Origin: Pyrus communis
Taxonomy: Eukaryota; Streptophyta; Magnoliopsida; Rosales; Rosaceae
Assembly (NCBI RefSeq): GCF_963583255.1
Contig: NC_084803.1
Location: forward strand, 1,210,373 to 1,274,372
Length of the DNA stretch: 64,000 bases
Reading direction: 5' to 3'
The translations under genes were made by a program, and so were the position numbers. The notes under the pieces were generated by a model. That model ran no database searches and was not told where the DNA came from. It worked only from the letters and a program-made list of their open reading frames with translations. Positions 10,730 through 21,161 of the stretch are shown here, piece by piece. Positions within the stretch are counted from its first letter, which is position 1. Each line of letters starts with the position of its first letter.

Positions 10730-13700
10730 ATGGAGTCTGCAAATTTCCATCACCAACAACATCATCAGCTCCAAGAGAATCTTGTTGGGTCTTCTTCTTT
10801 AGCAGCTACTACCCCATCTTGCTATGCAGTTGGAACCAAGCCTGCTTGGACCCCTACTACCACTTTGTAAGTTTCTCTTTCCTCTCTCTCTCTCAGAAAT
10901 TTAAATATTTAGTTAGCGAACATCGGGTTGTTCATATATACCTCATACATAGTACCATATTAGTAAAGGAAAATTTTAGAGAAGCTAGAATCTTTCTTTT
11001 CATCCTTTTCCTTTTTCGGTATTTGATGCTCATATCAGTGAGGAAGTACATGGTTAGAACTCGAATTTGCTTGCTTAGTTTATAGGTTCTTTATGAAGCT
11101 TTTTCTATCATGGAATATTTGATTTTAAATCTCAAAAAACAGATTTACTATGGATGAAATGTACACATTAATTGATCTCTGTTGATCTTGCACCAATATA
11201 TTTTATGGAAAACTTTATGTTCGGCCTCTATAATTATAAATTCATCGTACTACAGCAGTTAACAAATGCAGAAGAAACTTAATTTATCACAATTTTGTTA
11301 TTGATGATCCTATCTTTTTTAATGATTCAGTGTAATAGACTCTCTCCAGACATTTCGGGATTTTTCCTTTTCGTTTTACTTAAGTTTTTCATGATAACGT
11401 TAATTAAATGTTGCAGGAGCAGTAGTGGTAACTCATTACCAAATTCAAGCTTGGATACCCTCAACAGTTCCCTGGTTCCGGAATTGGGTTTTCACTGGCT
11501 TACTAATATTACTAGTGATCATCAATCTGCCCATGACCTTGTTTACATTAAAGAAGAGCTCTCATCATCATCCTCATTAGATCATCACAGTTCCTTCCCA
11601 AAATTAACAGAAATGCTGACGGCGGCCACGTCGAGCAGTAGCATTGATCATGACCAATATTTCCAATTCATTAAAAATGAGCAAAAAGATCAAATGATCA
11701 TGAATGATCTCAGTGAGAAGCTCTTGCTCAAGACATTGTCTTCTAGATGCCAAATGAATAGTACTATTAATTCTCAGCATCATCAAATTCCACCATCAGC
11801 TAGAGATCACCATCAATTTTACTCAAATGATCATCATCATCTACTCCACAACTCTAATTTAATGGGAGTTGTGCCGTTGGCGATGCCTAGCAGATCAGCG
11901 GGGCACTTCAGCCAAATCTATCCGAGCATCAACGTTTCCAACTTGAACCGGTCGTTATCTTCGTCTACACTCTCGAGCTCTAGTTTGGACATGAACTTGC
12001 AGGCCATGGATCTATTAGGTGCTTCTGCAAGATTTAGTACTGGGGATAGTAGTAGTTTTAGTACTACGCCTACTAATTCACATGATACTCTTGGCTTATA
12101 CAATGAAAGGCATAACTCGTTTGGTACTCTTGAACAGATGCACCAAGGAAAGGTATTCTTCTTCTAATTCTTTTTAGCAGCGACTAACTATTACCCTACT
12201 TAAACCTTCCTAGCTAATTCGATAATTAAAGATATTTTTTATTGTTAATCTACAGTACTATTAAAAACAAAGGTACTAATAGTACCCTTTAATTAGTCAA
12301 ATGTTGTTTTTGTAATGTAATAACGTTCACACGTAACATTCTATCTTGTCTTTTCTTATATTATTAAAATAGTTGTTATTATGCTTAGTGGGACATTAAT
12401 TGTTACCCTAAGTTAAAACCTTAAAACTGATTATGTTAGTCTTATGGGATTGTTATACATGTAGCGAAGCAACCTTGTAATAATTTGCTAAACAAATGAA
12501 GCAGAATCCAAAAGTTAAAACACTTTTTTTCTAAACATCTTTATTTTCTTATAGCACCAAAAGAACATTTAAGCACCTCTCCTTTTTGTAACATTGGGGG
12601 GTAGCTTCAACTTTATACAGTGTTTGCATCTTCTTTATCAGAAGGCTTTTCTTTCTTTCTTTCAGAGACTGGTTTTGGTGATCAACTAACATCTGATTAT
12701 AACAGTCTTTACTCTTAATTAATTTAAAATTTTCAAATTAGGTATCGTCTTTCGACAATGAAATGACAGAAGTGAAGAGACCCGGCAGTTTGATTGAGCC
12801 AAAAGCAACTCAAGCAGCCGCACCAAAGAAATCGCGACTGGAGTCGCGCACTTCATGCCCACCCTTTAAGGTAATTTTATTCATCGTTATAGTAGCCAAC
12901 TTCTAAAGCTGAGATTTTTTTTTTGCGAAAAACAAACAAAACCTGGAAATTATTTGCTTTATAATACAGGTTAGGAAGGAAAAATTAGGAGATAGGATCG
13001 CAGCTCTTCAGCAATTGGTAGCACCCTTCGGCAAGGTAATTTATTCTGTAAATACAATGAAAAAGAAAAACCTTTGTTTTCTCTGTTTATCTAAGTACAG
13101 GACTTAATTAGCAAATCTATACCATTTTACTGCAGACAGACACAGCATCTGTACTAATGGAGGCTATCGGATACATCAAATTCCTTCAAAACCAGGTCGA
13201 GGTACGTACTTGTGTGTTTTGTTTAATCCTAATTAAGGTTTGATTAATATGCTTTAATTATCCCAACTGTACTAAGTATATACGTTTAAGTTCTTCGTAC
13301 GTATGGTACATTCATATATAATTAACCCTAGCAGCTAGGGTTTCTCAATTTTTGGCATTCTTTTGAAAGTTGAACCTTGCCTCTATGATCTCTCTTCTTT
13401 AAGTGAACTTTTCCGAGACTTATCTTATATAATACTAGATGGAGCTCATATATATATATATATATTATGTGTGTGTAATATAAAAATTTTAAAAAAAAAA
13501 AAAAAAACTATAATATGGAAGAGAGAGAGTAGCAGACGGAAATATTTACCACTATACTACAAAGATATGTTTTGATGACATGTGAATGAGGGAAGAGAAA
13601 AAAGCATCAAAAAAAAAATTTGCGCGAAATTACTTTAATGCCTATGAATTTTCTTTTTAATGTTTTCATTCATTTATGCATGAAAAGTATAATAACATTT

Positions 13701-13839
13701 TCCTTGATTTTTGAGTGACATAGTGTTCTATTAATAGGTAGTATATATAGATCGATACATATAAACATATCAAGAAGAATATACATAGGTAGTATATGTA
13801 AAATTGGCTCTTCTTCTTGGCAAGTTTTCTACATACATG

Positions 13840-13896
<57 letters not shown>

Positions 13897-15629
13897 GGCC
13901 CTTAAGGGAAGGGATCCCTTTTTTTTTTTTTATATAAAAATGGGGATTAGTTGTGGGGTTCATACCACATCGAACTTTAACGATCCAAATCGTCTATTTT
14001 TTCAAGTTGAACCTCATAGATCATCCTTGCAAAATATTAGTCAAATTGGAAATATTTAAGACATTTAATTGGATTCAAATAAAGGAAAGAATACTTTGTT
14101 ATATAAAAAACAATGAAATTTGATCTTGATAATTAAATAGGCAAATGATTTTGGATTGAGAATACAAAATAGATGGTTCGGATCGTTGAAATTCGATGTG
14201 AAGTGGACCCTACACCTAATCCCCCGTTTTTTTTTTTTTTTTTAAATAGGAATCCTTTTGCATAAAGAACCTGTATATATATATATATATATGGATCGCT
14301 CATACATACATACATACATATATAGGGGTGTGATATCCACACACCCCTTGTTAATTTCTGTCCGTTGATCTTCTTCATTCCATCCGACCTGACGGCCAAA
14401 AATTACAAGGGTGTGTGAAAAGTAAAAAAGGGTGTGTGGATATCACACCCCTATATATGTATGTATGTATGTATGTATGAGCGATCCATATTGTTTTGCA
14501 AATTAATCATGCAGTAGCAGTACACAAATGGTCTTGTCTCTGGTCTGTTCTTTTCATGCCCATGTGACTATTTGGATTGAACTAAACATGATATCAAGAA
14601 GAATATAAATGGGTCTCATCAATCTTCTAAAAGAACAAAAAATGAAACAACTTTTAGTCACTCGAAATATATTCCTCCTTTCGTGTCTGACTTAATCTTA
14701 TCTTAATTTGGATTTAGGATCTAATTAAAGATCATGTTTTGTCATTCACTAATCACGACATTCACAGTATTACTCTGCATGCCTGATTGGTATATGTCAC
14801 GGATTGAATCATGATAAAAAAAAAAGGGAAAGGAAAGGAAAGAAAGTGCGATTATTGAAACAAATTAATTCCTATTTGTAATGTTTCTTTCTTTTAATTT
14901 TACACGTTTTGTGCAGACATTAAGCGTCCCATACATGAAGTCGTCACGCAATAAGACCTCTAAAACAATATTACAAGGGGTAAGTAGTTAGGGTTTTCTT
15001 TAGAGTAATGTTATTCTTAAAACAATTTCATACCATATTTCTTTATCATCTTAGGTGGCAGATGAGTTGGACAAGCTACGTCATTTAATTTCAATTTTTT
15101 ATTAATTAAAACACTTAATTAATAATCTTAGGTGGCAAATGAGTGGTACAAAAATATAGTAAGAATAACATTATTGTTTTCTTTATAATTTGGAGTTCAT
15201 GTGAGTCTAATCTCACGATTAATCCCATATACTAACCCTGATTAAAATGCCTAAAAATGGTTGGAAACTAGTTTTTATTTTTGTTTTATAAGATTTTTTT
15301 TTGTTTTTCTTTAGACTTTTAGTCTTTGCCGTACACGTTTTTTTTTTTTTGTGAAAAATTGTTGCACAATATATTTCAGTGCTAGATAATTGTATATTTG
15401 TATTCATAATTTAGTTGAGATATTATATGACATCCTACTAATTAGTAATGATGATTAGGGCATGGCGGAGATCAATGGAAATGGAGAGACAAAGCGAGAT
15501 CTCATAAGTAGAGGGCTCTGCCTCGTGCCATTGTCATGCATGTCTTATGTGACTGGTGATGTCGGCAGTGGTGGTGGCAGTGGCGGTGGTAGCTTTTGGC
15601 CAACTCCTAACTTTGGTGGAGGGACTTAA
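10730..15629 (+). CDS. bHLH transcription factor, bHLH123/bHLH112-like
   Basis: Seven exons (10730-10866, 11417-12152, 12742-12870, 12970-13035, 13136-13201, 14917-14979, 15459-15629) join into 455 codons with all phases closing and GT-AG introns. The N-terminus (MESANFHHQQHHQLQENLVG) is typical of the Arabidopsis bHLH110/112/123 group. Exons 3-5 encode the domain at about residues 320-380, with helix 1 KVRKEKLGDRIAALQQLV, loop APFGKTDTAS and helix 2 VLMEAIGYIKFLQNQVE. The basic region lacks the His-Glu-Arg triad needed for classical E-box contact, as is usual for this subgroup, so binding is probably to non-E-box sites or through partners. A Ser-rich middle and a Gly-rich tail (near residue 440) flank it. 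Nuclear, probable regulator of development or stress response. The 1.7-kb intron 5 carries two foldback elements and an AT microsatellite. Confidence 0.9.
13841..13892. repeat. (AT)n microsatellite in bHLH intron 5
   Basis: More than 20 uninterrupted AT units, directly abutting the foldback element that starts near 13893. Confidence 0.9.
13893..14271. mobile_element. MITE-like foldback in bHLH intron 5
   Basis: The arms at 13941-13997 and 14168-14226 are imperfect inverted repeats: GGGGATTAGTTGTGGGGTTC on the left pairs with the complement of the right arm around CCTACACCTAATCCCCCG. Both outer flanks have a T-run followed by GGGATCC/GGAATCC-type sequence, and the element sits between TA repeats (13841-13892 and 14273-14292), consistent with insertion into a TA microsatellite. 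Non-coding. The family is not assigned. Confidence 0.6.
14289..14491. mobile_element. Near-perfect foldback (MITE) in bHLH intron 5
   Basis: The left arm (about 14289-14345) and right arm (about 14430-14491) are near-perfect complements. They run from ATGGATCGCTCATACATA through the CATA repeats to GGGGTGTGATATCCACACAC. The loop is about 84 bases. The TGTGATATCCACACACC core recurs in degraded form at about 23952-24075 and 37126-37150, so it belongs to a dispersed family. Transcribed as part of the intron, it would fold into a long hairpin. Confidence 0.7.
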
Positions 15630-17525
15630 ATTAATGCGTATGATTACATATGGTCAATATCATATAATCAAGTTAAAAGTCTTGGTCAACTAAATACTTG
15701 GCTATTCTTTTCAATAAGTGATTTACGCGCATTTTTTTTCCTTGCACAGTACCTTTGTTTATTTGTGGCAACGGATTCCATAAACCAAAAAAGAATCAAG
15801 GAATAAAACAAAGGTGTGCGAAAGAGGAGAAAATATGTGCGGAAGTCATTTCCCTCCTTGAAGCCGGATAAAAATGAAATCTTCGATCCCTTCTTAGTTT
15901 TATGGAGCAAATTTGGTCCTCGCCTTAAGCATTTATGGATGGACCAAGTTTGATCCATTGACAATTTATTTGTACCATTTATAGATCAAGCCTCCTCGGC
16001 CTTATTGATGTATGCAATTTATTGATGCTCAAAATAATATTTTATTTCAGTTTCACTAATAAAATAATAAAAGTTAATATTCTACTTCAATCCTTGGTAC
16101 TTGGTAGCATCAATTAGGCCCCGAAGCTCCGTTCAGGTTTCGGGCTCCAGGTTTCTCCATCAAAGCCGCCCAACCCATTTTATATGTTTCCACCTCTTTA
16201 CCCAATTTTAATATTCTTGATATATGTGGTACAGAGATCATTTACTATTTTTTTTTTTTAACAAACGATATTATGATCTATAATTAATGATTCCAGTAGA
16301 TTGTCTTTATAGCATTTTTTCAATACTTCGGTTAGCGAACTGAGTTATATTTCATAAAGGGCTATCCATCATAATTTGGCTTAAATTCGTATTTGATGGG
16401 AATCAAACTTAAGAACTCTTATTTATAAGTGGAGATAAATATTACTAGATCATAATATTAAGTGATGATCACTATAGCATTTTCTCTTAATATTTGGTTT
16501 TTCTCTCAAAATTATTATTAGCACTATAATAATTAATATCAAACTTATTATCTACGGACTAGTAACGCTAGTAAGATTGTGGTAGGAGTATATATTGGTT
16601 GTCATATTTGAATTCTAAGAAGAAAACAAATCTACTTTCAAATGAGAGGCCGATAGTTTGTCCGTTTGCGAGGAGCCTCTTCAATCAATTCCAGCTAGCC
16701 TTCTATTATTTTACGATTCCCAAATTCCAAGGGAAGTTGGACATTTTAACATTTCATACAAATATTTGTCTGTTAGTTTTCAGATATTCAAAAAAGCCAC
16801 ACAATTTAGGTCCAATACTTTTTGAGCAAACGCTTCATCTGTATGAGAGATTTGTCAATGTAATTAGAACACAGAGTGATACATTATTGTCATTACATAA
16901 ATAGTAAAATATGTGTGTTAAAAAGTTAATAACTTAAAAAATACAATTTTTTACCATTTATATAAAAATACATGGTATATCATTTGTGTTCCAGTCACAA
17001 TAAAAAATTTCTTCATCCATGGATGTCTTATGGTTGCTGATATAGTTGGAGTTCCTAATTCTCGTGATTAGAGTGACAAATTAATTTATTGAGTTGTTAA
17101 TATGTACTTCTTAGAATTTGTCTAATTTAATATAACTATAATATAGATTTGAGATTAATAGAAGTGATAATAATGTAATGTGAAATCAAACTAATCTATT
17201 AACAATCTTATAAATTGATTCACCACCTCTACTCGGCATATTATGATGTAATTTCTTTTTTTTTTTTATATATAGGCTTTTTGTCCTGTCGTGAACAAAA
17301 AGAAAACACAATTCATACACTTCAGCGGATCACTTATTTAATGGTGTAAGTTGCCTCTTAATTAATCGTTATTATTAAACTAATACTAGTGTACAATAAT
17401 ATTTTCCCGGTAAGTTGTTTCTTTTATTCCCCATTAATTTAATAACATTTCCATATTTAAAATATGCGACTCCTGCAATTCTGCCAATATTAAAATGGGT
17501 TTTTGTTATTATTTATTTCTTCATT
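15630..17525. other. Intergenic DNA 3' of the bHLH gene
   Basis: Includes the 3' UTR of the bHLH gene near 15630-15800. No further gene recognised. Short open frames have no splice partners or family resemblance. Confidence 0.5.
16846..17020. repeat. Dispersed AT-rich repeat, copy a
   Basis: Shares an ordered series of motifs with 19593-19745: an ACACAGAGTG(G/A)TA start, TATGTGTGTTAAAA, then an AAAAAATA run, TATAAAAATA, TGTTCC and AATTTTCTC. The element itself folds partly back on itself (ATACATTATT against its TATATAAAAATACATGG end). Possibly a short MITE; no target duplication was identified. Confidence 0.45.
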
Positions 17526-17530
17526 TATTA

Positions 17531-18073
17531 TGTCACATCCCAGACTCCAACCTCTCGGATATTGTCCGCTTTGGCATTCTGGGCCTGGACTATGTCGCAG
17601 CCACCCAGCTACCGCACGGTTTTGTTTTTGCAGGCCGTAGCCCCAAAAGGCCTCCTTCTAGGTAGGGATGGGAATATACATTTAAGGATCACTCCCCTGG
17701 GCGATGTGGGATGTCACAATCCACCCCCCTTAGGGGTCCGACGTCCTCGTCGGCACACCACGACCAGGGTTAGGCTCTGATACCAAATTTGTCACATCCC
17801 GGCCCGGGACGGATCACTTCCCGGGCCCGCTCCACCACCGTAGCACGATATTGTCTGTTTTGGGCTTACCATTCCCTCACGGTTTTGTTTTTGGGAACTC
17901 ACGAGCAACTTTCCAGTGGGTCACCCATCATGGGATTGCTCTAGCCCCCTTCTCGCTTAACTTCGGAGTTCCTACGGAACCCGAAGCCAGTGAGCTCCCA
18001 AAAGGCCTCGTTCTAGGTAGGGATGAGAATATACATTTAAGGATCACTCCCCTGAGCGATGTGGGATGTCACA
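17531..18073 (-). mobile_element. Cassandra-type TRIM retrotransposon, copy A
   Basis: Minus-strand element flanked by TATTA target duplications (17526-17530 and 18074-18078). The right-hand LTR (17790-18073, 284 bases) carries an antisense 5S rRNA-like segment at about 17905-17995, with TGGGTCACCCATCATGGGAT and TTCGGAGTTCC as in plant 5S genes. The left LTR (17531-17718) is internally shortened and has lost most of the 5S-like part. A perfect reverse complement of TGGTATCAGAGC at 17774-17785 is the tRNA-Met-type primer site beside the right LTR. There is no coding capacity. Cassandra elements are known for carrying 5S RNA promoters in their LTRs; family assignment is from these motifs. Confidence 0.85.
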
Positions 18074-18104
18074 TATTATATTAGCTTTGTTTTGAAACTA
18101 GACG

Positions 18105-18333
18105 GTGAAGTGAAGCCCGGAATAGGATTATCTCTTGAACAAATACTCGGGATTCCATGATAAATTAACATGGTCGTTGGATTTTGATCAAACGGTTACA
18201 AATAGAGGATTCTTTTAAAAAATTATAATAATTGTAATCGTTGGATCAAAATCTAACGATCCGTGTTGATGGACCATGAGGATCCGAGCATTTGCTCTGG
18301 AGAGGATCCTATTCCGTGAAGCCCACCGATTCC
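18105..18333. mobile_element. MITE with about 42-base terminal inverted repeats
   Basis: The left end GGAATAGGATTATCTCTTG pairs with the right end around GAGAGGATCCTATTCC. Inside, GTTGGATTTTGATCAAACGG and its inverted counterpart CGTTGGATCAAAATCTAACG extend the fold. Non-coding. It shares the GGATCCTCTCC terminus with the element at 19387-19577, so the two are one family. Confidence 0.65.
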
Positions 18334-19386
18334 ATTGACATGGACAAAGATTTTAATATAATTATATGATAAAAACCATGACTTGTGCGTTTGAATCAGC
18401 ACACCAGCAGCACACGGTAATTAATTAAAGGGTTTTTGCCATGACGCCACGTCAAAACGAACTGCCAGCTTTTATTGACTATGCCAATTTTTTTTTTCTT
18501 CTTGTTATTTATATACCACCAATTAAAAAAAAAAAACGACATTGTTTAAATTGAAAAAAAAGAGTGGACTTGATTTTATAATGAGTTACCAAAATTTTTT
18601 AAACGTTAATCAATTCCAAAAATTTTAACATGCCTTTATTCATATTTGATCCCCTTGTCGGCTACGAAAATATTCTCATAATATTATAAAAAAAATCTTA
18701 AAACCATTAAAAAAAACTCAATAAAATAAAGCAATACAAGCTTTCATATGTGTGTATCATTTACCATATGTATTTTTTTCTCACCATTGTATCTATTATT
18801 ATTAAATAAATTTAAATTTTAAGATCAGTGTCGTAGATAAACATAAATATTAAAATTTAATTCATTTCATGATAATAAGTAGGATAGTTAGCATTATCAT
18901 CATTTAGAGATAGTTTTTAGAGTGCAAAGAGCACAACCTGGTAAACCAACGTCATAGTTAAGTGGTTATATACTTGAAAAAAAAAATTAACCACTTATAT
19001 TTTAATATTTAATATACCTAATCGTGTCTCAGCACATTGAAAATTTTCTCCACTACTTGATGGTGGTGAAAGAATTTAAGATGGTCGAATCATTTATGAT
19101 AACACATTATAATTTTGCTATTACTTTTGCCATTTGTTGCAACTCTAGGATGACAAAACCCCCGTTTTTATGGAATAATTAGTTAGGAAAATCACAGGTT
19201 CTATTTATGTTGGTGATCTCATCAAATATTTGATATGTGACGTTTGTTGCCATTTTTATATCCAAAAAAGGACAATCGTATTAGTATTACGTAAAAGGGA
19301 AAAAGAAAAAGGAAATATAACTGATATTTTCGAGGGAAAAAAAAACAGAATTTGATATTTTGAGGGAGAAATAGCATAAGACAAAG
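18334..19386. other. Gene-free AT-rich DNA
   Basis: No reading frame or RNA gene supported. Many poly(A)/poly(T) runs. Confidence 0.5.
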
Positions 19387-19577
19387 GTGGATCAAGATCC
19401 TCTCCTGATTTAAGGATGAGGAACTTCATGATTAAGGAATGTGGACCGTTTGATGAAAATCTAATAGTTATAATTATTATAATTTTAAAAGGACCCCTGT
19501 TTGTAGCCGTTGAATTTTCATCTAACTGCCCACACTCCTTGGTCATGAGGATCCTTATCAGGAGAGGATCCTGATCC
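19387..19577. mobile_element. MITE, same family as 18105-18333
   Basis: The termini GGATCAAGATCCTCTCCTGA and its inverted partner TCAGGAGAGGATCCTGATCC bracket about 120 bases. The inner part again contains the GTTTGATGAAAATCTAA / TTGAATTTTCATCTAAC inverted pair. Non-coding. Confidence 0.65.
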
Positions 19578-19592
19578 GACAAAGGTGAACTT

Positions 19593-19745
19593 TCAATGTG
19601 ATCGGTACACAGAGTGGTATATCAGGTGTTACATATGTGTGTTAAAAATTTAATAATTTAAAAAATAAAATTTCTCACCACTTTTATAAAAATATGTGAT
19701 GTACCATTTATGTTCCGAACACATTAAAAATTTTCTCCAAACGAA
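19593..19745. repeat. Dispersed AT-rich repeat, copy b
   Basis: Second copy of the repeat at 16846-17020, in the same orientation and with the same order of motifs (TATGTGTGTTAAAAA, TATAAAAATATGTGATG, GTTCCGAACACATTAAAA). Related sequence also occurs at about 34660-34770 upstream of the first SABATH gene. Confidence 0.45.
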
Positions 19746-20109
19746 AAGCCTTATCCATATCACCCCTGAAGAATGAACGCACGTGGCAGTCATGTAGGAA
19801 TCTTGATCTCGTCGACCGCCGGCAGTGTTGCACCTCAGACCAAGCATTTATGTCATCCTACGCGCCCCGCCGCTACTTTCAGTCGGACCGGTATTATCCA
19901 CTCCGCTCGAAAGTCGTTAATACCCTTTCCTCATTTAGTAAACCGCACTTTTTAATTAAAATTGAAGCTACAACAATTAATTAAATTGTTAAATTTCATC
20001 GATATTTTGCAAAATTAACCTCTAGAGATGACCTACAAAAGTGACAATTTGGATCATCACTCGACAAAACAAAAATTGTAAAAACGATCATAAGAAAGTA
20101 GGAGGAAAA

Positions 20110-20271
20110 AGTTCAACAAGAAGTAAAAATACTTCAGTGTGTTAAATATACTTGATGTTGAATCTTTTATCGTTAATTTTTTTTTAAACAGTTCAACAAG
20201 AAGTAAAAATACTTCAGTGTGTTAAATATACTTGATGTTGAATCTTTTATCGTTAATTTTTTTTTAAATAA
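20110..20271. repeat. 81-base tandem duplication
   Basis: Two adjacent copies (from 20110 and from 20191) of a unit starting AGTTCAACAAGAAGTAAAAA and ending in a T/A run. They look identical by eye, so the duplication is recent. It lies about 1 kb upstream of the nuclease gene. Confidence 0.85.
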
Positions 20272-20469
20272 TTTTTTTTTTATACTTTAACTTGTTAGAT
20301 TCGGTTTCTTTTGAATGTCTTGTTGTAAATTAACTATTTTTCCGTACGCTGAAGCATAATAAAAATTTCTGTTTGGATGAAAATGTTGCTAGCAATAGCA
20401 TTGATTTAGAGTTGACAAACCAGCTCAAATACCACAAGGATAGAACCGTAATTTAAGGAAACGTACTTG

Positions 20470-21161
20470 ATTCATGTTGTCCTCAAGCACTACAAGTACT
20501 TTTATTCTTCATTAATACAATCATTATACGGAGGAAGAAAAATCTCTTATCTTCTCGCCTTTCCTTTTTCTGCGATCCTCCTTCTCCCTAATTTTTCTCC
20601 AATTATTCCTCCTATTTTCTGCAACCCTAATAATCTCCAATTTCTTCATCCTCTCACTCCACTGATCATTTCTCTGTTTTTCTCCAGATCATTCGATCGC
20701 AATTTTTATTTTATTTTTCTGGATTCGGATCTTTGTTAATTTCAGGAGTTTAATTTCTGGATTTCGGAATCCTTGAAACTCCGTGGAGAATCGGTGAAGA
20801 CGAGCTCCGGAAAACGGACGGCTAATAAAGCTTTTGATCGGTGATTAAAAAGGTCTGATCTTTTTTTATTAAAGAAAAAGTCTGATTTTTTGTTCTGGTC
20901 TTGTTTTTGGTGATTGATTATTATCTCTAACACTTCCAGCTGACTACGAGGTGTTAGAAATTTGAAAGAGAGTGAGTGAAAGACTGGATTTTTAATTTAG
21001 TTTTTACCATGTTAATTTACTAAATCATGATTTAATTACGAAAACATGATCTAATTCATACACTAATCAAACGTAAAATTTCCAGCTTTTTTATATATTT
21101 TCTCGGCAACCGGACAGCATATCTTTAATTTGTTTATTGTGTTGGATTTTGGAGAAGGTAT
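20470..21161 (+). promoter_or_regulatory. Probable 5' UTR region of the bifunctional nuclease gene
   Basis: A long pyrimidine-rich run (20540-20700, CT-rich with TTTCTCCAGATC) followed by GGAGAATCGG-type sequence looks like a plant leader. An intron between about 20950 and 21120 is likely but I could not fix its ends. The ATG at 21162 is the first in the coding frame. Confidence 0.4.

Noticed and set aside
10666..11085. 139-codon open frame overlapping bHLH exon 1
   Set aside because: It begins inside a poly(A) tract in another frame and runs into the intron; the true first exon is 10730-10866.
11295..12167. Long frame over bHLH exon 2 as a separate gene
   Set aside because: Its first 40 codons are intron sequence with no ATG start, and the rest is exon 2 of the bHLH gene.
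13841..13892. CRISPR-like or structured repeat array
   Set aside because: It is a simple AT microsatellite.
17415..18084. Open frames over the Cassandra copy A
   Set aside because: They lie within LTRs that carry 5S-like non-coding sequence; similar frames appear in copy B only because the element is repeated.
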